Shown here one piece after another: positions 31,695-39,377 of a stretch of 58,530 nt of DNA. The stretch is from positions 1 through 58,530 of the forward strand of contig NZ_BDBN01000067.1 in NCBI RefSeq assembly GCF_001613005.1, in the 5' to 3' direction. A program made the translations under genes and the position numbers. The notes under the pieces are model-generated. The model worked only from the letters and a program-made list of their open reading frames with translations. It had not been told where the DNA came from and did no database searches. Origin of the DNA: Nocardia nova NBRC 15556. GTDB lineage: Bacteria; Actinomycetota; Actinomycetes; Mycobacteriales; Mycobacteriaceae. How positions within the stretch are numbered: position 1 is the first letter of the stretch; every line of letters begins with the position of its first letter.

Positions 31695-34646
31695 TCAGCG
31701 GCCGTAGCCACGCTGGTCGCCGCGCCCACGGTGGTGGGTGCGGCGCACACCCTGGCCGGGTGCGGTCCTGCGAGCGCCCTTGCGGGCGCCGGTGTTGCGG
31801 ACGGCGGCCTGCGGCGGGTGGGCGTGCCCGGCGTCGGCGGCCATCCGCGCCGCGACCCCGTCCTCGGACACCCCTTTCGACCGCAGGTGTGCCTCGGTGG
31901 CCTTGCGCCGTTCGGGGCTGTCGTAGGGCACGGGCTTGTCGGTCGCGGCGCGGCCGGCGGCGACCAGATCGCGGCGGTCGGTCCACTTGTCGGCGATCCG
32001 GTTGGCCTGCTTGCCGGTGATCGCGGCATCGGTGGAGGCCCGGTCGAGGTGTTTGCGGACCCGGTTGCACACCTGATCGGGCACCCCGGCCGCCGACAGC
32101 CGACCCAGCAGCTTGGCCTCGACGCTGGTCTCCTCGTAGTCGCCGAGGCTGATACGCCCGGCGGCCAAAGAGGTCTGGGTGTCACGAAGATTCGCGACTT
32201 CCTCCCGCGCTTCACGCGCTGCCCCGGGCGCGGCCGCCGTAGCCAGCAGCTCGTTGAGTTGACGGTGGTGATCGGCGGCGACGTCACGGGCGATGGTGTC
32301 GCTGCGTTCGCGGTCGACGGCGGCCGCGGTGCGGTCGTCGGCGAAAAGCTGTGCCGGGACTTCGGTTTTCCCGGCCTCGACGTCGGCGAGGACCGCGCGC
32401 AGCTGGTCACGCTCCAGGTCGATCAGGCCCTCGCCCTTGGTGATGGCGTGCTCGATCTCCTTGCGGAGTGTGGTAGCCCGTTCGCGCTGCTGGGCAGCCC
32501 ACTCGGCGTCGACACCGTCGTCCTTGACGGCGCGGATGTCGACCACCGGGGCCAGTGCCGCGTACATGCGGATCTTTTCGGTCAGGGCTTCACGGTCGAT
32601 GTGGTTGGGCCACAGTGGCTTGTACTGCCCAGCGGGGTCCTTGCGGATCTCCACGCCCCGGTCGCGGGCGATCTGCTGGTCTTCGGGGGTCATCACCGCG
32701 ACGGCCTGGCCCAGCTGCTCGCGGATGCCGGTGACGTCCAGGCCGTAGCGCAGCCGGTCCTGATACCGCACCAGCAGCTGGTCCACGCGGGGCTTGGCCT
32801 CCTCACCGAGGTCAACCAGCGGCTCTTCCATGCGCCGCAGCTCGGTCGTCGCCGAGATCGCGACGCGGGCACCCAGCTCCTCGCTGGGGATCTCCTCGCC
32901 GTCGGGGGTGCCGAGATAGACGGCCACGAACCGGATCTGGGCGCGGGTCTTGTCGGAGACCTTCGAAGCGGCGACCTTCTTCGACAGGGCATCGAGGCTG
33001 TGGCCGGTCGGGTTCTTGCGCCACTGGTCGACCTCGGCGATCAGAGTGGCCTTGGCCGACTCGTCGAGGCCTTCCTCGGCGCTGATGAGTGACACGATCC
33101 GGTCCTGGGCGGTGCGCACCCGCTCCCCGGCCACTCGGTCACGTTCGGCGGCGGTGAGCTGCTGCACCAGCTCCGGGGCGTCGACGGTGACGTGGCCGGT
33201 GCCGGTGTCGACGTGGACACCCCACCGGCCGCGGATGTGGCCGGCCAGCTCGTTCATCGCTCGCTTGGCGGCGTCGCTGTCCTCGGACCACACCACCGCA
33301 TCACGCATGGCGGCGACGATCTCGCTGCGCGACATGCGATCCCAGCCGTGCTTGCGCATCCCTGCCAGCCGGGCCTCGACGGCCTTCTGCTCGGCGGCGC
33401 GTCGCTCGTTGTGCTCGCGGATCGCGGCGATGTCGTCGGCCATCTTCGCTTCCACCGCGCGGCGATTGCGTTCGGCCGACTGCTGCGCGAAGGTCATGAT
33501 CTGCTGCATCAGCAGCTGCATGATCCGCGAGAAGTGCTGGGCGAAGTGGTCGACGGTGTCGTCGTGGTGCAGTGTGTCGTCCTGCTTGGTGAATACGGGT
33601 TCGCCCATGGCGCTCTCCTGAGGTGTGGTGGTGGGTTCCGAGATCGGTTGCGTGGCAGCACGGCCCGCGTTCGCGGCGATCTGCTCTGCGGACACAGCCG
33701 CAGCCGCAGCCGCGGGGGTGCCGATGTGAGGGTCCAGGTACGGGACGGGTTCGAGCTCGTCGAGGTCGTGGCCTGCTTGGATGTGGTCGGTGAGGTCTTT
33801 TCCGGTGGCCGCGCGCAGCACCCGCACCGACCCCACGCGCCCGGCCAGGCTGTCCATCACCTTCTCGGCGCGGCGGTAGCCGGGGGCGTCGTGGTCGGCG
33901 ACGATGACGACCTCCCCGGCGCCGGTGAGCCATTTCGCGTGCTCATCGGTCCATGACAGGGCGCCGCCGGCGTTGGTGGTCGCGGTCAGACCGGCGGCCT
34001 CGGCGGTCAGGACGTCTTTTTCGCCCTCGCAGATGTAGATCGGCTCACCGGCTTCGATCGCGGCCAGGACCCGGGGCAGCTGGAACGGGATCGGTTCGAA
34101 ACCGCTGTCGTCCCAACCGGTCTCGGTCCACCGCCGCTGGAAGAACTGCTTGTCGCGGCCGTGCTCGAATCGCGCCTCGCGGCGCACGACCTCACCGGCG
34201 ACGGTTCCGTCTTCGCGGGCATACGGGTAGCTGGCGACCGGCTTCCACGCCGAAAGCTGGCGGCCGTAATCGGTTTTCGCCTTCCGCAGCGGCAGCCCGG
34301 CCGCGTCGATCGCTCGCTCGGCGCGGGTGACCTTGCGCGGTGCCAACCGCGGCGCGGCCCGGCGCTGGCCCCGGGCCCGCTCGATCGGGTTGTCGAACAA
34401 GTCGCGGACCTGCAGGTGAAGCTTGTCCAGGACGTCGCGGTCATCGCATCCGGCGAAGCACTTCACCTTCGTGCGCTGCTGGTTCGCGTCGTACTTCACC
34501 GCCAGCGAAGGGTTATGGCGGCCGCCGCCGGCCTCGTGAACCGGACAGCAGTACTTGATCCACTCGCCGGACTGACGCCCGGGACCCATCTCGCGTTCGA
34601 GGGCGGCGTTGATCGTGGCCCACGATCCTTGCGGTGCGCCGGTCAC
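31695..34646 (-). CDS. Primase-like CHC2 zinc finger/TOPRIM protein
   Basis: A 983-residue protein, GTG at 34646, overlapping the DUF4913 gene by 4 bp. Residues 33-67 carry a CHC2-type zinc finger (C34-x2-H37-x25-C63-x3-C67). Residues about 205-290 form a TOPRIM domain: PIYICEGEKDVLTAEAAGL with the catalytic Glu, then VVIVADHDAPGYRRAEKV with D-x-D. The remaining two thirds are long helical and coiled-coil segments without helicase motifs. It fits plasmid primases that prime the transferred strand in the recipient. It shares similarity in its C-terminal half with the RRQRL-like protein downstream. Confidence 0.85.
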   Translation of the reverse strand: MTGAPQGSWATINAALEREMGPGRQSGEWIKYCCPVHEAGGGRHNPSLAVKYDANQQRTKVKCFAGCDDRDVLDKLHLQVRDLFDNPIERARGQRRAAPRLAPRKVTRAERAIDAAGLPLRKAKTDYGRQLSAWKPVASYPYAREDGTVAGEVVRREARFEHGRDKQFFQRRWTETGWDDSGFEPIPFQLPRVLAAIEAGEPIYICEGEKDVLTAEAAGLTATTNAGGALSWTDEHAKWLTGAGEVVIVADHDAPGYRRAEKVMDSLAGRVGSVRVLRAATGKDLTDHIQAGHDLDELEPVPYLDPHIGTPAAAAAAVSAEQIAANAGRAATQPISEPTTTPQESAMGEPVFTKQDDTLHHDDTVDHFAQHFSRIMQLLMQQIMTFAQQSAERNRRAVEAKMADDIAAIREHNERRAAEQKAVEARLAGMRKHGWDRMSRSEIVAAMRDAVVWSEDSDAAKRAMNELAGHIRGRWGVHVDTGTGHVTVDAPELVQQLTAAERDRVAGERVRTAQDRIVSLISAEEGLDESAKATLIAEVDQWRKNPTGHSLDALSKKVAASKVSDKTRAQIRFVAVYLGTPDGEEIPSEELGARVAISATTELRRMEEPLVDLGEEAKPRVDQLLVRYQDRLRYGLDVTGIREQLGQAVAVMTPEDQQIARDRGVEIRKDPAGQYKPLWPNHIDREALTEKIRMYAALAPVVDIRAVKDDGVDAEWAAQQRERATTLRKEIEHAITKGEGLIDLERDQLRAVLADVEAGKTEVPAQLFADDRTAAAVDRERSDTIARDVAADHHRQLNELLATAAAPGAAREAREEVANLRDTQTSLAAGRISLGDYEETSVEAKLLGRLSAAGVPDQVCNRVRKHLDRASTDAAITGKQANRIADKWTDRRDLVAAGRAATDKPVPYDSPERRKATEAHLRSKGVSEDGVAARMAADAGHAHPPQAAVRNTGARKGARRTAPGQGVRRTHHRGRGDQRGYGR

Positions 34647-35389
34647 GGGAACTCCAGCACCACTTCACCGCGTCGCTGGGCCGCGCCGGTGAGGACCACG
34701 AGACCGGACTCCAGCTGCTCGAACGGCTGTTCCCACGAGCCCTGCGCGGCAGCTTCCAGCGGCAGAGGCTTGAGCTTGCCGCGGTATCCGTGGTGGCCCT
34801 TGGCCACCGAGCAGTACTGGAAAGCTCCCTGCGGGCTGAGCAGTTCGGCCATGTGGTGGTCGAGGTGATCGCGCCAGAACGACGACATCTCCGCGCCGGT
34901 GCCCTGCCGTGCTTCCTCGAAGGCGCGGAACAAGGCGTTGAAGCGGGCCACCGCCTCGGCGTGCTCGTGCCACTCCGGGCACCAGCGGATCTCGCCTTCA
35001 CGGCCTTCCTTGGACACCTCACGCGCGTAGCAGGGCGCCACGTAGTCGCGTACGAACTCCTCGACCGTGTCGAACTTCAGTTCCGGTTCGGGCCCTTCCT
35101 CGGCCTCCTCCGGCTCCGCCGGCGGGGCCACCGCCTCGGCGGCGGCCTCCCGCGCGGTGGCCTCCATACCGGCGATGACCTCATCGGTCAGCGCCGCGTC
35201 GAAGGCGGACTTGGCGATGTCCTTAGCGAGACCGGCCATCTGGGCGGCGATGGCCTTGCGGACCGCCTCGTCGAGAGCCGCGCCCAGGGCCTGCGGGTTC
35301 ACCGCAGCCACTCCGGCGGCAGCCGCCGCGACGGCGGCCTCTTCGGCAGCAGGGGTCGTGGATGCGTTGGTGTCGTTGGTGGTGGTCAT
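34643..35389 (-). CDS. DUF4913 domain protein
   Basis: A 248-residue protein starting at the ATG overlapping the coupling-protein stop. An Ala/Glu-rich helical N-terminus leads to the DUF4913 domain (about 105-225): FVRDYVAPCYAREVSKEGRE, then WCPEWHEHAEAVARFNALFR and SSFWRDHLDHHMAELLSPQG-AFQYC. This Cys/His/Trp-rich domain is found next to conjugation genes in actinobacterial plasmids. Its activity is unknown, but its steady position beside the VirD4-like protein suggests an accessory role in transfer. Confidence 0.82.
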   Translation of the reverse strand: MTTTNDTNASTTPAAEEAAVAAAAAGVAAVNPQALGAALDEAVRKAIAAQMAGLAKDIAKSAFDAALTDEVIAGMEATAREAAAEAVAPPAEPEEAEEGPEPELKFDTVEEFVRDYVAPCYAREVSKEGREGEIRWCPEWHEHAEAVARFNALFRAFEEARQGTGAEMSSFWRDHLDHHMAELLSPQGAFQYCSVAKGHHGYRGKLKPLPLEAAAQGSWEQPFEQLESGLVVLTGAAQRRGEVVLEFP

Positions 35390-37290
35390 GCGTTGTCGCC
35401 TTCCTGGTCAGGGGTGGTGTCATCGGCCGGGGCCGGTTCGAATCGGTTCTGAGAGGCTTTGATCGCGTCGGCGTAGGGGCGCTCCCACCAGGGCACGAGC
35501 TGGATCAGCGCGGGGCGGCGGCCGCTCGACAGCAGCACCGCACGCCCGGACGGCATAGCGGCCAGATCGCTGGCGGTCATGGTCGGCTCGGTGATGCGCG
35601 ACCACGACGTCGACGTCGAACGACCGTCCTTGGACTGCGAATTCGACAACGAGGACACCTGCTCGTAGTGCTGGCCGATCAGGTCGGAGATGTCGCGCAG
35701 GAATCCGGCGTCGGCCAGGCCGGGGCCGAGGACGCGGATGTTGGCGGCCGACCACAGCGCCGACATGCCGTCGGAGCCCCAGCAGCGCACGCCCTGGGCC
35801 CAGCTCTGCAGGATCGTCATCACGACGATTCCGCGAGAGCCGAAGTGGGAGTACTGCTTCGGCAGGTCAGCCCAGCGGACGATGTTGGCGGCCTCGTCCA
35901 GGCACACGAGCATCGGAACCGGCAGCCGCCCACCGGCGGCGCTACCGGCAGCCGCGGCCGCTTCCACGACCGCTGCGGTCAGCGCGGTGATCAGCGGGCC
36001 CGCGGTGCCCGCACCTTCCAGCGACAGGGGGTACAGGGTGTCGCGGGAGCGGGCGAAGGCCTGCACGTCGAAGGGTTCGCGGTCTGCCTCACCGTCTTTC
36101 GGCGGGCACACCCACGGCTGGATCTTGGAGTACTTGAGGCAGTTGGCCATCTTCTTCGCGGTGGAGAAGATGCCCGCACGCTGGCGGTCCGGGGCCTGGT
36201 ACTGGTCGTTGAGCGCGGCGGCGACCATGTCGTAGCCCGCCTCACGCAGCACGTCGATCGGCTCCTCGTCGAACGGCGAGGTGATCCACGTGAACACCTG
36301 CGTCACAGGCTTTTTCGAGACCGCAGCGGCCAGAAACAACCCGGCCAGCATGTCCTCGGCCTCGGTATCGAAAAACGAATCCTTCCGCTCGTTCTCACCA
36401 CCGGCGGCGAAATGGCCGGCGAGCTTGGCCGCCCGCTCCTGAGCGTCCGCACCACCGTCGACACCGGTACCGGCGACCCACCCGATCGGATCCCAGTACC
36501 ACCGGCAGGGCTCCTTGGCCACGCCCTGCGGATCGAACACCCGCACCGTGCCCAAGCTGCTGCGGTGCAACCGGGTCGCGTCGACGACGTCACGCTTGTT
36601 CGAGGTCGCGATGACCGGGCCGATCGCCTCCATCACCGCCGGAATCACCAGCGAGCTGGACTTACCAGCACGCGGGCCCATCAGGTCGACATGCAGGTCT
36701 TCATAGCTGGCATACAGCGGCGTCGGTTCCAGAATCGCCTGCCCGAGCGACACACCCGGGGCGTCGTTCTCACCGCGGCGCACCCCGAGGCGGGCGGCCT
36801 TGGCGACCATCGCCTCATAGGTCAGATCGGCCAGCTCAGCGCCCTGGGCCATGTACCGGGCCTGCGCATCGATCGCGTGCTCGACCTGCTGCGCGATCCG
36901 CGCATACCCCACACCAGCAGCCTTCTTGGCCTTCTTCACCCGCCGGGCCTCACGGTGGCCGGAGCGCAGATCGCTGCAGCGACGGCACACCCAGCCCGCC
37001 GCCAGCACCGATCCCGCCACACCCGCGGCCGCACCGCCGAGCACGGTCGCCAGACCGGCCCACGCCTCACCCGACCACGCCAGCGAATGCGTGCCGAACA
37101 AGTCCCAACCCAACAAAAGCGGGTTGGAGAACTCCACCGACTGCTTCGGCCCGCCATACATCGGGGCCACCCACGTGGCTGCGCCGGCAGTCTCGATCAG
37201 AGTCGGGACACCGACCATCAGCCCGAAAATGCCCTTGGCTTCTCTCCATTGGTCGAGATCGGCGCCCGGCGCCTTCACCGTGCGATCCAT
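35386..37290 (-). CDS. VirD4/TraD-type coupling protein
   Basis: A 634-residue type IV coupling ATPase. Two N-terminal membrane segments (about 20-45 and 80-105; GLATVLGGAAAGVAGSVLAA) precede a RecA-like motor with Walker A GPRAGKSSS and Walker B MLVCLDEAAN, and a C-terminal region ending in ALIQLVPWWERPYADA. It would dock the relaxase-DNA complex at the membrane and pump DNA. It is joined to the WhiB-type gene by TGATG and to DUF4913 by ATGA. No VirB4-like secretion ATPase is visible in the window, so the export channel must be elsewhere or of an unusual kind. Confidence 0.9.
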   Translation of the reverse strand: MDRTVKAPGADLDQWREAKGIFGLMVGVPTLIETAGAATWVAPMYGGPKQSVEFSNPLLLGWDLFGTHSLAWSGEAWAGLATVLGGAAAGVAGSVLAAGWVCRRCSDLRSGHREARRVKKAKKAAGVGYARIAQQVEHAIDAQARYMAQGAELADLTYEAMVAKAARLGVRRGENDAPGVSLGQAILEPTPLYASYEDLHVDLMGPRAGKSSSLVIPAVMEAIGPVIATSNKRDVVDATRLHRSSLGTVRVFDPQGVAKEPCRWYWDPIGWVAGTGVDGGADAQERAAKLAGHFAAGGENERKDSFFDTEAEDMLAGLFLAAAVSKKPVTQVFTWITSPFDEEPIDVLREAGYDMVAAALNDQYQAPDRQRAGIFSTAKKMANCLKYSKIQPWVCPPKDGEADREPFDVQAFARSRDTLYPLSLEGAGTAGPLITALTAAVVEAAAAAGSAAGGRLPVPMLVCLDEAANIVRWADLPKQYSHFGSRGIVVMTILQSWAQGVRCWGSDGMSALWSAANIRVLGPGLADAGFLRDISDLIGQHYEQVSSLSNSQSKDGRSTSTSWSRITEPTMTASDLAAMPSGRAVLLSSGRRPALIQLVPWWERPYADAIKASQNRFEPAPADDTTPDQEGDNA

Positions 37291-37775
37291 CAGGCCACTT
37301 CCTCGGATAGGGCGGCCTCAGCGGCTCGGTAGACGTTGAGGGCAGTGATGTAGTGGCAGTTCAGGGCGCGCCCTATGTCGGCCCAGCTCATGCCCTGCAC
37401 GTCCCGCAGTTCGACGACCTGGCGCTGTAGTTCCTCGCGGGTGCCGTCGAACTTGAAATGCGAAAAGTCGTGCAGCGGTGCGGGTTCGCCGCTCGCAGCC
37501 ACCAGGCGCAGCTGCTCCAGTGCTTTCTCGCGGTCAACCTGTGCTGCGTCGCAGGCGGGCATCAGCACCGACGCGAACACGCCATCGGTGGCGCGTTTCG
37601 GGGCAGCGAGCGCGAAACGCGCGCAGCGAGCGAGCAGCGGGCAGGCCTGGCAAATTCGTTGTGCGTCATGGATATCGGCGTGCTTTTCGCTGAAAAACAG
37701 ATCCGGATCCTCGGTGCAGTCCACCGGCGCCCAATCGACCGGGTGATCGGTGGCAGCGGGAAATACGCGGGTCAT
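37290..37775 (-). CDS. WhiB-type Fe-S regulator with C-terminal HTH
   Basis: A 161-residue protein. The N-terminal half has the WhiB cluster ligands C20, C42, C45 and C51 (C-x21-C-x2-C-x5-C) and the DPDLFFSEKH motif. The usual G(V/I)WGG turn is replaced by DGVFAS, and a second half (QRQVVELRDVQGMSWADIGR) adds a separate helix-turn-helix. It sits in the conjugation operon with overlapping junctions on both sides. WhiB proteins bind Fe-S clusters and sigma factors, so this one may link transfer gene expression to redox state. The HTH fusion is an unusual form. Confidence 0.85.
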   Translation of the reverse strand: MTRVFPAATDHPVDWAPVDCTEDPDLFFSEKHADIHDAQRICQACPLLARCARFALAAPKRATDGVFASVLMPACDAAQVDREKALEQLRLVAASGEPAPLHDFSHFKFDGTREELQRQVVELRDVQGMSWADIGRALNCHYITALNVYRAAEAALSEEVA

Positions 37776-37996
37776 CGCTGTGCTCCTTCGACAACGGAAG
37801 TGGTAGGAGTGACGGCGCAGAACGGCTCACACGGCCGGTCGTAGTAGTGGTGCCGCGGAGTTGGGAAAGCTGCGGTGACCAGCAGCAACACGATCAGCGC
37901 GAGGCCGACCACAGAGAAGAAGATCAGCGCGACCGGGCCGACGCTCGGCGCGGCGAAAACGACGAGCGCGACCGGGCGGTCATTCTCGCGGGCCAT
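37772..37996 (-). CDS. Small membrane protein of the conjugation operon (74 aa)
   Basis: ATG at 37996 overlaps the stop of the first operon gene (TGATG). Residues about 7-42 contain hydrophobic helices (VALIFFSVVGLALIVLLLVT). It overlaps the WhiB-type gene by 4 bp. Probably a membrane spacer or accessory protein of transfer; no family recognised. Confidence 0.68.
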   Translation of the reverse strand: MARENDRPVALVVFAAPSVGPVALIFFSVVGLALIVLLLVTAAFPTPRHHYYDRPCEPFCAVTPTTSVVEGAQR

Positions 37997-38295
37997 CACT
38001 GCACCACCCCGGCCGTCGAAAAGGCGCGAGCCTCGGTCGCGGTCAAACCGAGCCGAGATGCCCACTGGGCCACCTCGATCCGGTCCGGAGCGGCCGCAAT
38101 ACGAATCGCGTCGCGGGCCTGCTCTCGGGTCAACTGCCGCCCTGGGAGGAAATCGACCACCCACCTGTCCGAGCCGACGTAATCGGCGTGATGGGAGGTC
38201 TGGTCGCTGGTCATGTGCCCGCCGGCTTCCTCCACCGAGGGGATCGCGGGCGCCGCGGCACTCCGCCAGCGGTTCCAAACAGTTGGGATATTCAT
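37996..38295 (-). CDS. First gene of the conjugation operon (99 aa)
   Basis: ATG at 38295 (product MNIPTVWNRWRSAAAP) is preferred to one five codons earlier because it is closer to the GGGGTG upstream. The middle reads WVVDFLPGRQLTREQARDAI and a C-terminal helix-turn-helix-like segment (RIEVAQWASRLGLTATEARA) suggests a small DNA-binding protein. Its promoter lies in the region holding the GntR sites. Confidence 0.65.
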   Translation of the reverse strand: MNIPTVWNRWRSAAAPAIPSVEEAGGHMTSDQTSHHADYVGSDRWVVDFLPGRQLTREQARDAIRIAAAPDRIEVAQWASRLGLTATEARAFSTAGVVQ

Positions 38296-38322
38296 CGGTT
38301 CACACCCCACCGAATAGTGATC

Positions 38323-38427
38323 ATCTGAACAGTCCAGTTAGTGGAAGGAGTGCGCGTTTCTGCGGCATCCGTTCCGGGGAGATGTAGCTCACTCCCGGTT
38401 CAGAATGTACAACTGAACTGTTCAGAT
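38323..38427. promoter_or_regulatory. Two inverted GntR-type operators between divergent units
   Basis: CTGAACAGTCCAG (38325-38337) and CTGAACTGTTCAG (38413-38425; perfect 6-1-6 palindrome). The 17-bp copies 38323-38339 and 38411-38427 are mirror images of each other with one mismatch. They sit between the start of the conjugation operon (38295, minus) and the GntR-kinase gene (38550, plus), and could shut both down. Confidence 0.78.
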
Positions 38428-38549
38428 GTCGATAGGGTTTGAGGGTGAAGACGAGTAAATATCCAGATGCGCGCAATGCTCGGCGCCGGAACTGCAACTG
38501 CTACCGTCAAGCTGGCAACCAAGATGTGGCCAGAAGAGGAGTAGTTCCG

Positions 38550-39377
38550 TTGTCTGAACCGACCAGTGAGGCCCGGCGTCGGCAGATTGCGCGCGAACTC
38601 CGATCCGACATCGAAGCTGGACGATTGAGGCCTGGCGAGCGACTGCCCTCAAGTCGCGCTCTCGCGAGTCAGTGGCATGTGGGCGTCGGCACCGTCAACC
38701 AGGCGATGGAGGAGCTCACGAACGAAGGACTGGTGGTCAGTCGTCCTCGTTCCGGTCGTGTGGTTGCTGAACGCCCCGAAGCATCGGCCGCCCGCGTCGT
38801 TACACGGCCGAGGGCGGTTCTAGTTGGTGGCTACGCAGGATCTGGGAAGACGGAGGCGGGACGGATTCTCGCTCGTCAGACGGGCTGGGCGATGATCGAC
38901 AAGGACACCATCACGCGGGGCGTGGTCGATGCCGCGTTGGTTCAGATGGGCTCATCAGTGTCCGATCGGGAGTCGGCCACGTACATAGAGGTCGTCCGGC
39001 CGGCGGAATATCAATGCCTCGAAGCAACGATGCTCGAGAACATCTCGTGTGGCGTCAGCGTCATCGCAACCGCCCCATACTTGAGAGAGTTCACCTCGGT
39101 TGCGTGGTTCGAGCGGCTGCATGCAACTCTCGCCGGTCTCGGCGCTGATCTGTCGGTTCTATGGCTTCGCGCTTCTCCTGCATCCATGCGGTCCTATATC
39201 GAGCGGCGCGGAGCCGCGCGGGACAGCTGGAAACTCGGGCACTGGGACCAGTACGTCGCGAGTATCGACGCCGACTTTGCGCCGCAGTGGCCCCACACAG
39301 TCATCGATAACGACCCCACGGACGAGCCGCTGCAGGGACAACTCGCAGCGTGGCTCCGCACCCTGGAGTCCGCATGA
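38550..39377 (+). CDS. GntR-type HTH fused to a P-loop kinase-like domain
   Basis: A 275-residue protein started at TTG 38550, set by GAGGAGTAG upstream (no ATG or GTG fits). Residues 8-75 are a GntR winged helix (ARELRSDIEAGRLRPGERLP, then SQWHVGVGTVNQAMEELTNE and VSRPRSGRVV). Residues about 85-275 form a zeta-toxin/AAA_33-like kinase: Walker A GGYAGSGKTEAG, an IDKDTITRG motif, a LRASPASMRSYIERR lid and VIDNDPTDEPLQ. GntR repressors (KorSA/TraR type) control transfer in other actinobacterial plasmids. Fusing one to a kinase is unusual and could make repression depend on a small phosphorylated ligand. Confidence 0.85.
   Translation: MSEPTSEARRRQIARELRSDIEAGRLRPGERLPSSRALASQWHVGVGTVNQAMEELTNEGLVVSRPRSGRVVAERPEASAARVVTRPRAVLVGGYAGSGKTEAGRILARQTGWAMIDKDTITRGVVDAALVQMGSSVSDRESATYIEVVRPAEYQCLEATMLENISCGVSVIATAPYLREFTSVAWFERLHATLAGLGADLSVLWLRASPASMRSYIERRGAARDSWKLGHWDQYVASIDADFAPQWPHTVIDNDPTDEPLQGQLAAWLRTLESA

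Noticed and set aside
29320..31707. 795-codon plus-strand frame opposite the RRQRL-like gene
   Set aside because: Antisense to a gene that fits an overlapping operon; Gly/Val/Arg-rich with no motif.
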